A DNA stretch of 64,000 nt from Eublepharis macularius (Eukaryota; Chordata; Lepidosauria; Squamata; Eublepharidae). The notes under the pieces are model-generated. The model was not told the DNA's origin. It searched no databases and worked only from the letters and a program-made list of their open reading frames with translations. The stretch covers positions 8,579,001 to 8,643,000 of the forward strand of contig NC_072795.1 in NCBI RefSeq assembly GCF_028583425.1, in the 5' to 3' direction. The position numbers and the translations under genes are program-made. Below are positions 10,244 through 20,466 of this stretch, piece after piece. Within the stretch, counting starts at the first letter, position 1, and each line of letters starts with the position of its first letter.

Positions 10244-11591
10244 TGTTGCCAAGTAGGCCCCCTCCCCTGCTTTGAAGCCTGCTATGAACTGTGCTAAAGT
10301 TTCCTGCGTTGCTGTTTTACTGCTACACCAAAGACTGCTTTGCACGTGTGTGTTCTGGTACACGTGTCAGTTTCCTGCCTGCGTGTCAATTACCTTGCTG
10401 CTGTTATAGACTGTGTAGTTTACTGACTCCATGTTTGGTTAGCTGCACAAAGGACTCTCTTTCTGGGCAGCCCTGCCCTGACCTATATCTGGAATTCCCT
10501 GTGTGCGTTTGGACTCTGTTACAAGTGTGCCCCGTGCCTGCATTGCCATCTGCCACGGACCGTGCCTGTTCCCTGCTTTGGACTGTGTTTTAAAGTGTTG
10601 TTCCCGCTGCCTCCATGGAAGCCTGCCTCATATGGGCCCAAGCCGCTGCTAGCAGCCGGGCGCCTGCCGGGGAAACCTCCAGCGAGCCTGGCTAGGCGCT
10701 CCCTGGTCAGTTCCCGCCTGGAGCCTCCCGCGGGCCGGTCCCCGAGCTTGCCCTCGCTACCGGGCAGCCTGCTATTCAGCCCCAGCTATGCCCAGCCGGC
10801 ATCCATGTTCTCAGGCAGACAGAAGACCCTGGGAAGAGGACTGCTTTGAGAAGCCATTTCGGTGAAGCGGGCACACCACGTCCGCAGCGAGAGCCCCTCG
10901 CCCCGCTCTGCATATCTTAGGAGCCGCCCTGGAGAAGGAACTAAGTGCCGACCATCCCAAGCACTTAAAGAATGCATCTCAAAGAAACCTCCGCATTCCA
11001 AAGCTGATGACATCAGGACAAGCCCTGTCTGCTGGAACATCCTTTCAGCCCACTTGGATTTCCCCCTCCCTCTTTTGTCCCCTCTTCCTGAGGTGTCACT
11101 TATCACAATCTGATTACCAAAGTGGCCCATCCAAGCCATTCAGTGACCCATTAGACCCTTTGTTTTAAACTGTGAGAACCACCAAGTACAGCACCAGCCC
11201 CAGGGTACGTTTTGGGGTATTTAAGCTGGTCTCTCAGACCACTCGGTGCTTAGGCCATTCCTATCCAGACCCCCCCTTTTCTGGCCGTGGCTTAGGCCAT
11301 TCCTATCCAGACTTCCTTGCTGTCCGTCTGTGGTTCCAGTGCTGGCATTGGGCCACCTCGCTGTTGTGTCTCTGCTTCGCTTCAGGATAAGTGAGTATTC
11401 CCCCTATCATCGTTGGGAACCAGCTAATGCGAACGTCTCTGTATTTCATACTCTGTATTTCTTAGACCTTGTATGTTCTTTGTATGATTGTGCAAGCTAG
11501 GCTTACGCTACACTCAATACACGTGTTTGGACCTTACTCCTTGTCTGCCTCTTTTTCACTAGAGTGTCTGGGATCGGGACCTCCGTAAACA
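10244..11591 (+). repeat. ERV 3' LTR (long, ~1.35 kb)
   Basis: Starts TGTTGCC directly after the purine tract and I end it at ...GTAAACA, giving TG...CA ends; the right edge is an inference because the 5' LTR is not in the window for comparison. A TATA-like TATTTAAG is at 11218-11225. Two copies of a 23-bp direct repeat lie at about 11248-11270 and 11290-11312. A strong splice donor (ATAA|GTGAGT) is at 11391, and a polyadenylation variant AATACA at 11516-11521 is followed by GT/CT-rich sequence. The implied R region therefore contains a splice donor, as in spumaviruses. The LTR points the same way as the P450 gene, and exon 2 begins 0.69 kb downstream. Confidence 0.7.
11218..11225 (+). promoter_or_regulatory. 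LTR TATA box
   Basis: TATTTAAG, about 30 bases before the direct-repeat region where transcription would start. No AATAAA lies in the LTR; AATACA at 11516-11521 is the best polyadenylation signal, so R would be roughly 11248-11540. Confidence 0.5.
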
Positions 11592-11788
11592 TAGGTTATG
11601 ATCCTCGCTTAATATTAATAGTTACAGACTGCTATAGCTAATTCCCCATTATAATAAAGAGCAGTTCTGGTAACAAGCATGTCTTCGGTACTCAATGTAA
11701 CTAAACACAGCTTCTCAAAGTTACTAAGTAATTGTGAACTGCTTATTGCAAACACATTAAAATCACTGCTTGTATTAGGTTCATCAGC

Positions 11789-11953
11789 ATGGCCGTTTCC
11801 ACACGGCTCCCCGCTGCTCATAACAACCTGTAAGATCGGGCAAAAAACGCGGAAGATTGCATTTTCTTGCGCGAGAAAATGCGATCTTCCGCGTTTTTTG
11901 CCCGATCTTCTGGGTTGTTACGAGCAGCGGGGAGCCGTGTGGAAATGGCCCAT
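11789..11953. mobile_element. Palindromic foldback element FB1
   Basis: An almost complete inverted repeat of ~165 bp: the left arm (ATGGCCGTTTCCACACGG...) pairs with the right arm (...CCGTGTGGAAATGGCC) through about 80 bp with a loop of a few bases. The inner part carries CpG-rich words such as GCGGAAGAT and TTGCGCGAGAAAA. It shares its terminal motif and inner words with the elements at 30692 and 32691, so this is a dispersed family of non-autonomous DNA transposons or foldback elements. I do not recognise the family name. Confidence 0.8.
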
Positions 11954-12279
11954 ATTATTAATTATTATAGCTGAGCTTGGCTGTGGTATCAATTATGTAC
12001 ATCTTTGAGTAAACAACTAATCCGAGTCAATCTCTACATTTAAAGTAGTAGAACTGTGTATCACAGGAGTTGCAACAGGGAGCTTGAAAGGAAGTGACCC
12101 AGAATCAAGGGGGTGGGGGGAGATGTGAAGGAAGAGAAGGCAACTGGGAGGGAGAACAAGCAGAGAGAAGAACTTCACAGGGCACCTGAGGAGTTGAGGA
12201 AGGATGAGGTTAACATATCTATTTGGAATCGTCTGCTTGAAGATAACTCTACTATTCTCTCTTTTGGTCCAAATGGCAG
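11954..12279. other. Intron sequence before CYP2 exon 2
   Basis: No gene or clear repeat is visible. A purine-rich stretch lies at about 12100-12200. It ends in the acceptor of exon 2 (AAATGGCAG), whose pyrimidine tract CTATTCTCTCTTTTGG is adequate. Confidence 0.5.
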
Positions 12280-12442
12280 CTGGCAGAGGCGTATGGAAAC
12301 ATTTACACCATATGGGCGGGGCCTCTGTCTGTGGTGGTATTTTCTGGATTTGAAGCACTCAAAGAAAGTATGGTCAAACATTCAGAATATTTTGTGGACC
12401 GACCAATGACTCCTTTTTACAAAGATTTAGGAAAAGAAAAGG
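12280..12442 (+). CDS. CYP2-family P450 gene A, exon 2
   Basis: 163 bp, the usual size of CYP2 exon 2, with AG before and GTAAGT after. It starts in phase 0 and ends with one base of a Gly codon. The peptide begins LAEAYGNIYTIWAGPLSVVV and ends in a DRPMTP...KEKG stretch, the beta-1 strands and B-helix region of a microsomal P450. Gene A is a monooxygenase of the endoplasmic reticulum, oxidising lipophilic substrates with NADPH-P450 reductase (family knowledge). Exon 1, with the membrane anchor, is not found between the LTR and this exon, so it probably lies left of the window and the ERV sits in intron 1. The subfamily is uncertain; CYP2J or 2K-like proteins are the nearest in memory. Confidence 0.93.
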
Positions 12443-14374
12443 GTAAGTTCTTATGAAGAGAAAAAGGTTTTCTCTGTTTTCCTTCCAGAGAAATCCTCAA
12501 GGAGCGTCACACAAAACACCATTGTTCTCACCTCCTCCATTTTCTCTCCAATGGGAACTCAAAGTAGCCTGTACCATCATTCCCCCGTTCCTCCGTTTTC
12601 GCCTCACAACAACAATGCTGTATGGTGGGTTAAGATGAGAGTGTATGACTGGCCCAACATTACCCAGCAAGCCTCCATAGCAGAGTAGAGTTTGGGATCT
12701 CTCAGGTCCTTGTCCAACTACTACCCCACATACACACTAGCACTGTGAACTAGTCCTGGAAATCAATCAGTAGCCAGCAAAGGCCCTCAGAATAACAGAA
12801 ACAACAGTCTCACTGGCTATTTATTTATTTAATTATTTACACTTTGCCTTGTAACATAGCTCAAGGCAGCTTAAAAAGCAATAAAAAATGTCCCAATTAA
12901 AACCAAGATAACGCCCCCCCCCAGACCACCTTGACACATCACCCCTGACCATGAACCTCCCTAACACGGGTTTAGGGGATTCACAGGTAGTAACTTAAGA
13001 ACCATGTGCTTATTTTCCAGGCAGAGAGCCCTGGCTCAAATCCACACCAGTCCCCTCTCTCCTCTCTTCCCTATATTTACTTCCTCTCTCTCAGCAACTG
13101 CTCAGGGCTATTGGGGACACAGAACTCAGAGTTAACCTAATACGCTGCCACCATTTATTTTAAACTTGGCCTGTTTGTCTTGACTACAGCATCTGAGGTT
13201 TGTGTGTGTGTGTGTGTTATTTCCCCTCAGCCAACAACTTCAAGCCAACCAGGGTTAAAACAAAAACAAGAATAATTTTATTTGCAACACAGGACTAAAT
13301 GATTTTAAAACTCCTAAATATATTGTGCTTAAACAGGGAATATTTCAATGTATCAGGTTTGTAACAGCCAGCAATATCTCTGCTGCCATCTCTTAGCATT
13401 TCCAAATGCCTTCTCCACCACTCTAATTCTTTCCAACTGACTCTAACTGCCACTGGCCTAGCATTCCTCTGCTCTCAGTGGCTGTTTCTGAGGAGAGGCA
13501 GAGCTGGAACCGGTCCTGTCCATCACACTCCCTTAACAGATTCCTGCCCTTCACAGACTTCTGACTGGGTAACTCTGATATTAAATGAAATATTACAGTT
13601 TCTAAAAACCTCATATTCCATTTCAAGATTGGTGAAGGACGTTATACTCAGCCGAAGTCACCTGTGTCAAAATAACCACATCAGAATTGTCCATCCAGGT
13701 TTCAGTCAGGCTAGTCCCAGTTAAGAAATAGGCTGCCACATTGTGAACCAGTTTTGCTTTCCAGAATGTCTTCAAGGGCAACCCCATGGAGAGCACGTTA
13801 CAGTACTCTAGCTTGAAGGCATGAATCAGTATGTACATATAATTCTGTGGCCTCTCGCTCTCTCTGTTTCATAGATAGAATTTGACTGCGTTGTCTTCAA
13901 AGCTAATTCACATGGTACATTGTTTCTCCATGCAAACTGTTCAAACCTTACTCGTGCTGTACACACTTTAGCATTGAGTTACACATTTACATTCCAAAAT
14001 TGTAATATATGGAGATGCCATAATATGGGCTTTAATCACAGGGCTTTATGTCTGAAATGGTCTCTTTTGTACCTTTTATACAATATGACTATGAATAGGA
14101 ACTTTTTAGAACTATTTTATGAATAAGCCCTAAATCTCTTAGTAGTTAAAATTGGAAGTAAACGGGGCTCTTGAATGTTTATAAGCATACAGAGAGGGCC
14201 TGATGGAACTCACAGATGGAACACTACAAGACACCAAACAATTCTAGATCAATAGTACAGTTTTTAAAGTATCAGTTATTCTGGAATGTTCAGGAGTGCA
14301 AAGGCATTGCATTTTGCACTTTCTATGCTAGTAACCAGAAACATTTTTACATGAACTGTTGTTACAAATTTCAG
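12443..14374. other. CYP2 gene A intron 2 with one copy of a dispersed repeat
   Basis: Mostly non-coding. About 12940-13600 is a copy of the same repeat that occurs at 20140-22290: both contain the words CTGAGGTTTGTGTGTG, AACTTCAAGCCA, AAACAGGGAATATTT and GTCCTGTCCATCACAC in the same order. A (GT)n run is at about 13200-13219. The remainder (13600-14374) shows nothing I recognise. Confidence 0.6.
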
Positions 14375-14524
14375 GTATTGTACTTTCAAACGGTCACACC
14401 TGGAAGCAACAGAGGAAGTTTGCGATACTTATCCTGCGGAAGATGGGACTGGGGAAGAAAGGCATAGAGCACAAAATAGAAGAGGAGGCCCATCAGCTTG
14501 TCGAGGTTCTTGCATGTGCAAAGG
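14375..14524 (+). CDS. CYP2-family P450 gene A, exon 3
   Basis: 150 bp, the family size, between a TTTCAG acceptor and a GTATGC donor, phase 1 at both ends. It encodes the conserved C-helix segment with NGHTWKQQRKFAI, where the W and R normally contact the haem propionates, followed by the LGKKGIEHKIEEEA helix. The exon is open and all expected signature residues are present. Confidence 0.95.
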
Positions 14525-15187
14525 GTATGCAATACTAAGAGATTACTCTGACATTTGTCCCAGTATGCAGAACTCTTGTCTGTGGATTCTCTTTCTCTCT
14601 ACTTTTAAACTCACATGGAGCACAAGGCATTCTAACACTGCATTTTCAAAGTGTTCCAAATAGTTTGTTTTAAAAATGTGTGTTGTTTTTGTTATGCCAC
14701 TGACTCTCCCACTCTTCTGGAATGCCAAATAGGAGTTTTTGCAAGCTTCCTTCCTTCCTTCCTTCTTTCCTTCCTTCCTTCCTTTTGTGCCTCCCCCTTT
14801 TTTCAGACAGTTGTTTCCTAAAGCAGCTCCTGTCAATTAAGAGAGACAAATCCAGCCCTCAGGTGTATAATCTAAAATGACAAGGCATACAGAGGAAGGG
14901 AAGGAACAGGTAGATACAAAAGATTTCTGGTAGTATAATAGTATATATTTCATTATCTCCATGCAGAATGACTTTTTCTTTGTTTAAGGTATAACCTGTA
15001 AATGATTCTACACAACGATAGTGCGTCTTTCATTGCACATTTGCAATTGCAGTTCACCATGTCTAACCTTGGAAAAAACAGTATGCATGAACCTATGAAA
15101 CTGCCTCATATTGAATCAGATCATTAGTCTATCAATGGTCTATCGATAGTCTATCAATATCATCTATTCAGACTTAGATCTTTCTCA
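14525..15187. other. CYP2 gene A intron 3, unremarkable part
   Basis: Contains a (CCTT)n tract at about 14750-14783 and no gene. The rest of intron 3 is filled by the elements listed separately. Confidence 0.5.
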
Positions 15188-16963
15188 TCACCTACTACCT
15201 TATGTTTTTAACTGGAGACAGCAGCGGCAATTGGACCGCTGTTGGGAGTGGATGGAGAAACTCTGATGCAGGACAGAGAAAAAGCAGACAGGCTTAATGA
15301 CTTTTTTGTCTCTGTTTTCTCCCTGAAGAACTCAGGCACATCTAGAGATAGTAGAAAATGTGGCAGGACACCTGAGTGGCTAATTGACATTGACAGAGAG
15401 GTAGTGGAGAGGCATCTGGCTGCACTGGATGAATACAAATCCCCTGGGCCGGATGGGGTGCACCCAAGAGTGCTGAAAGAACTTTCTAGAGAACTTGCAG
15501 AACCCCTGTCCATCATCTTCAAGACCTCCTGGAGGACTGGGGATGTGCCACAAGATTGGAGAAGAGCAAATGTTATCCCAATCTTTAAGAAAGGGAGGAA
15601 GGATGACCTGGGAAACTACAGGCTGGTCAGTCTGACTTCTGTTGCTGGGAAGATATTAGAACAGATTTTAAAGGGATCAATCTGTAAGCATCTGAAGGAT
15701 CACTCAGTGATCCGGGAAAGTCAGCATGGTTTTGTTCCTAACAGATCTTGCCAGACCTACCTGGTTTCCTTCTTTGATCGAGTGACCAGTTTACTGGATC
15801 GGGGGAACTCTGTTGACGTGATTTATCTGGATTTCAGTAAAGCTTTTGATAAGGTCCCCCATGACATTCTGATGGGCAAACTGGAAGACTGTGGAGTAGA
15901 CTATAGGACAGTTCGGTGGATAGGGAACTGGTTAGAGGACCGCACTCAAAGAGTGGTGGTCAACGGTGTTTCATCAGATTGGAGGGAGGTGTCCAGTGGG
16001 GTGCCGCAGGGCTCGGTTTTGGGCCCGGTACTTTTCAATATTTTTATCAATGATCTGGATGGAGTGGAAGGGCTGCTCATTAAAATTTGCTGATGATACC
16101 AAATTGGGAGGGGTAGCAAACACCCAAGAAGATAGAATTAAAATTCAACAAGACCTGAATACTCTGGAGAAGTGGGCAACTGTGAATAGGATGCAATTCA
16201 ACAAAGACAAGTGCACAGTATTACATCTGGGCCACAAAAATGAGAAGCACAAATACTGGATGGGGGATACGCTTCTGGGCAGTAGTATATGTGAAAGGGA
16301 TCTTGGGGTAAGAGTGGACTGTAAACTGAATATGAGCAGTCAGTGTGATGCAGTGGCAAAAAAGGCTAATTCAATCCTGGGTTGTATCAAAGGGGCCATA
16401 GCATCGAAATCGCAGGAGGTCATAGCCCCCCTCTATACTGCCTTGGTCAGGCCACACCTGGAGTATTGTGTGCAGTTCTGGAGGACTCACTTCAAAAAGG
16501 ATGTGGACAAAATCGAGAGGGTGCAGAGGAGAGCGACAAGAATGATCAGGGGTCTGGAGACTGAGCCCTACGAGGAAAGGCTGAGGGCCTTGGGAATGTT
16601 TAGTTTGGAGAAGAGGAGGTTGAGGGGGGACATGATTGCTCTCTTTAAATATTTGAAAGGCTGTCATTTGGAAGAGGGCAAGGAGCTGTTCCAGTTGGCA
16701 GCAGAGGGCAGGACGCAAAGCAATGGGCTAAAACTACATGCACAAAGGTACCAAACTGGATATTAGGAAAAACTTTTTCACGGTCAGAGTAGTTCAAAAG
16801 TGGAATCAGCTGCCTCGGGAGGTGGTGAGCTCCCCTTCACTGGCAGTTTTCAAGAAGAGGCTGGATGAATACTTGTCAGAGATGCTTTAGGCTGATCCTG
16901 CACTGGGCAGGGGGTTGGACTAGATGGTCTGTATGGCCCCTTCCAACTCTATGATTCTATGAA
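15188..16963 (+). mobile_element. CR1 LINE, 5'-truncated, with reverse transcriptase remnant
   Basis: Two overlapping frames (15242-16093 and 15966-16766) encode the C-terminal part of a CR1 ORF2: [21 protein letters not shown], the [10 protein letters not shown] segment, [22 protein letters not shown], then ADDTK and the thumb region ending in KWNQLPREV. The frame breaks near 16083, just before the catalytic FADD box, so the polymerase is dead. The 3' end carries the diagnostic CR1 tail TCTATGATTCTATGA at about 16949-16963. The 5' part of ORF2, including the endonuclease, is missing. Confidence 0.92.
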
Positions 16964-17020
16964 CCTGGGACCTTCGGCATGCTAAGCAGATGCTCTACCA
17001 CTGAGCCATAGCCCCTCTCC
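16964..17020 (-). repeat. tRNA-derived SINE head fragment
   Basis: Read on the minus strand, this is a tRNA-like promoter: GGCTCAGTGGTAGAGCAT (box A region) followed by a box B region near GGTCCCAGGTT. It directly follows the CR1 tail. It is too degenerate and truncated to be a functional tRNA gene. Confidence 0.6.
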
Positions 17021-18744
17021 TACATGTCAAATAGATGTCCACCCTTACATACAGGTGGGTCGTTTGATGTTAGAGGTTCATCTGACAATGTCGGAAGCAA
17101 CAAACATCTCACATGATCACATCCAGTGGGGGACAGGATGATCTTCTCTGACTGAGGTCCTTGTTGCTAGGGTGGATACGGTTTCCTGAAGCCTTTGGTC
17201 AACTAGCTGCCAGCAGAGCCTAGAGTGCCTGTTTGCTAGATGCAACCATTCTTATGCAACTGGAAGCGTTCCTGTTGGCAGGGAGAGAAAAAACGAGATA
17301 CACAGATACACTTAATGGTTTATTCAATAGATAAGAAACTGGAAGTTGGTTTTCTCTTGAGATCATGCTGTTACACAGAAGTAGGGTTTGGTTTCCCACT
17401 GTTTTGGGGGGCCTCTCATGAATGGCAAAGTCCACAGCAATCTTCCACAAAGTTTGGTAGTCCGAATGGCAGATCAGAGTCTGCCAGGATCTGCAAACAA
17501 AACATGGTGGAAAAAGAAATCCTTGCAGAAGGCAGCATTTTCCCTTGAAGATGTCTGACAGACAAGCTTCATACTCAAGTTTCATTGGGAAGATAAAAAA
17601 ACCATAGAAAGAGCCCCCTCGTTCCTTAAACACACACTTAGTATTATTCTTAAGGAACGTGGATTCCAAATTAAACACCAACTTTCTCTTCCTCAAAACT
17701 AAGGGATTTGCTTGAGGATGGTGGGACTTCTGGAAAGAACTGATTGGTGGTAGTAGCAATTCCTCTTCAGAGGGGTCTAGACTTGGCTTGTAATGGGATA
17801 GGGGTTTGTGTTTGGCATAGGAGATTTTGTTTGCTCATGAAGCTCTGACCGAATATTCAAAACTGGATTTCCATTGCGGATTGTTTGTTCTTCGCGTGTA
17901 GACTTCTTTCCCATGTTGCTCTAGTGACAATGAGGTGGCATATTGTCTGTGCATCGGTGTAATGGTTCTCTCAATGTCCTGTATCAAGGTGCAGTGCAAT
18001 TTAATGGTTTTCTTGTACCACAACTTGCAACCCATCTCAAGAAATGGCATAGCATTGCTGTCAATCTTTCTCTGCCCTCACTGGCAGTCTTAACTATGTG
18101 GCAACTAGGACAGATGCTCCAGACCCTGTCCTTGGAGGCCACAGGGTTATGTGTACATGGGTGATCACCATGCAGATGCCTTGGTTGCTGTTGCTATCTC
18201 TGCCACAGCTGCAGGAGCAGCTCAACAGACAAGTAAGAGATCTACCCCACCCAGCTGCCATGAAGCTGCCCCGTTTGCCCCTGCCTGTTGTTCCATACAA
18301 GGGCACCAGCCCACCAAGAGCTTAGCATTTGCTCAGCTCCCCAAATAGGGTTGCCAGGTGGGGTCCAGTCTAATACCGAACCCTGAGGAGAAGCAGGGGG
18401 AATTTATCTTTCACGTGTGCAGAACACATGTGCATGATGACATTATGTAGTAAGTGATGTCATCATGCAGACCCCCCCCCCCAATCCTGGGCAGCAATCT
18501 TGGTGGCACTGCACATCTACAGGAGGCTAGCCTGGTGCTTGGGCTGGCAGACCACTTTCCTAGCTTGGCCCAGGTGTCCCGTGTTTGGGGGACGTTTTTC
18601 CCAGACAGTCCCCTAAGACACCAGACTGTCCGGGCCAAAACCGAACACCTGACAACTCTTCACCCCAAAGATCATGTGATTTGGCAACCTAAGGTCTGGA
18701 TATAATATCAAAGCAGGGACCCTTGAACTAGCAGGACCTTTCTA
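17021..18744. other. Intron 3 stretch without recognised genes
   Basis: Contains a 179-codon minus-strand frame at 17220-17759 with no recognisable domain, probably chance. About 18347-18660 starts AGGGTTGCCAGGTGG and ends in a rough inverted counterpart (CACCTGACAACTCT), suggesting a decayed hAT-type MITE. A (C)n run is at about 18474-18482. Confidence 0.45.
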
Positions 18745-18760
18745 ACTAACACCTTTCTGG

Positions 18761-18763
<3 letters not shown>

Positions 18764-18801
<38 letters not shown>
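18764..18801. repeat. (AAT)n microsatellite
   Basis: About 13 AAT units, immediately before a dispersed repeat starting ATTTATAGTCTGCCTTTCTC. Confidence 0.9.
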
Positions 18802-18802
<1 letters not shown>

Positions 18803-19550
18803 TCATTTATAGTCTGCCTTTCTCACTGAGACTCAAGGCAGATTACACAGTATGAGATTAGTACAATCAGTATCAAGTACATTTTAATACAGTATCAAGG
18901 ACATTTCCATAATGCCATAGGGTAAATACATACAAGTTTAAAAGACATAGTATTAGCTAGAATACTGAAGCGGAACATAATCAATTCTAGGTCTAACATC
19001 AGACAACATGGAGCACTGGTGGTACACAGGAGTACATATTTAAAGCAGCAGATAAAATGTAAGGCAATGTAGTGATGAAGTCTATAGTCCCTAACTCATT
19101 AGTGAAGCATCTGAGACCCCAGCCCTACTAGCTGGAGCCTTTTTGAATAGTTCAGTTTTGCATCACTTATGAAAAACCAGGAGAGTGGGGGCTCTTCTGC
19201 TTCCTCAGGCAGGTCATTCCACAAGAGAGGGGCCACCACAGAAAAAGCCTGTGTATGGGCTGCTGCTGAATTCACCCGTATGCAGCCTGGCTCCTGCAAG
19301 AGACCCTGTTCAGATGAGCAAAGCTGCTGTGGAGCAACATAGGGAGGGAGGCGGTCCTGTAGATATGCTGGACCAAAGCCATGAAGAACTTTGTATGTAA
19401 TAACTAATAGCTTGAACTGAGCATGGTAACTGATGGGTAACCAGTGGAGCAACTGTAGGATGGGAGTGGTGTTCATGCTCCTGCTTGCTCCTGATAACAG
19501 TCGAGCTGCATCTTGGCAGTATTTCTAAGCACTGCTGATAATTAAGAAAC
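18802..19550. repeat. Dispersed repeat of unknown class
   Basis: The motif TATAGTCTGCCTTTCTCACT...GACTCAAGGCAGATTACACAG recurs in diverged form at about 22446-22545 (inverted), 26047-26100, 46720-46790 and 60260-60330. The part at 19300-19470 (CCCTGTTCAGATGA...CCAAAGCCATGAAG) recurs at 46980-47120. These look like 3' portions of a reptilian LINE/SINE-type family, but I see no coding sequence and cannot assign it. Confidence 0.55.
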
Positions 19551-19551
19551 T

Positions 19552-19765
19552 GTGGTGGTGGAAAGTGCACTCAAGTCAGAGTTATGGCGACCTCTGGTGG
19601 GGTTTTCATGGTGAGAGATTAACAGAGGTGGTTCGCTATTGCCTGCCTCTGCAACCCTGGTCTTTGTAGGAGGTCTCCCATCCAATTGCTAACCAAGGCC
19701 TACCCTGCTTAGCTTCTGAGATGTGACGAGATCAGGTTCACCTGGGCTATCCAGATCAGGTACTG
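19552..19765 (-). repeat. 5S-rRNA-derived SINE
   Basis: The + strand contains the reverse complement of 5S rRNA internal sequence: GTCTCCCATCCAA...CTAACCAAGGCC..ACCCTGCTTAGCTTC...GAGAT..GACGAGATC. It is joined to a body containing TATGGCGACC and GGGGTTTTCATGG, the layout of 5S-derived reptile SINEs with an RTE-like tail. The 5S part contains the pol III internal promoter; the copy is diverged. Confidence 0.8.
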
Positions 19766-20139
19766 AGCTGAACTTTTCAGATGTGTGTTGCAAGTGTGTA
19801 CTGGCCTCGGTTCAGCAAAGGCATATTTGCAAGAGAAAGAACTGCATGTACAAGCAGAACCTTCTTTGCTTGCTATGCAGGAAGCAGAATTTTTTTTTAA
19901 TTAAAATAGACTCCACTACTAGTAGTTTCTGTGTTGTTTAATGTTATCCATAGAATTATTTATGCTCTGATTCAGCATTTCTTCAGCTCTGTACTGGATT
20001 TCTGCTGGTTTTTAAATCTTTGCAAATTTGCGCATGCGCACGTGCATGCACACACGCACGCACACATGCACACACAGATGCTTATTACATGTTATGGTGA
20101 CTGCCTTCTCACTGCCCCATCCTAAACCTTTCTTCACAG
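19766..20139. other. Intron 3 stretch, no gene
   Basis: Only an imperfect CA/CG-rich dinucleotide stretch (about 20028-20080, GCATGCGCACGTGCATGC-like) stands out. Confidence 0.5.
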
Positions 20140-20466
20140 GTTTGGGGCTTCCCAAGCAGTAAAGGGCAGCGATCTCACACCACCTGTCTAACCTCTCTTA
20201 TCAAGCCGAGAGCCCTTATCTAAATACACATAGGGCCCCTTCTCTCTTCTTTCAGAGGCTCCACCAGACCAGAAGCTTGTTCCCTATATTTATTTCTACT
20301 CACTTAGCTACTGTCCAGAGGGGAAAGGGAACTTAGAGTTTACTTTCCCTTGTATATTCTGCCATCATTTAGATTAACGATATCGGCCCATTTACTGTGA
20401 CAGTGTCTGAGGTTTATGTGTGTGTTATATTTTCCCTCAGCTAATGACTTCAAGCCAGTAATGGTT

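Noticed and set aside
16964-17020. tRNA gene on the minus strand
   Set aside because: Box A/B-like words are present but the acceptor stem is missing and it abuts a CR1 tail, so a SINE fragment is more likely.
17220-17759. 179-codon minus-strand frame
   Set aside because: No recognisable motif, no repeat protein match from memory, and no splice context; probably chance.
19552-19765. 5S rRNA gene
   Set aside because: Only the internal part of 5S is present, diverged and joined to a SINE body; a second copy has the same structure.
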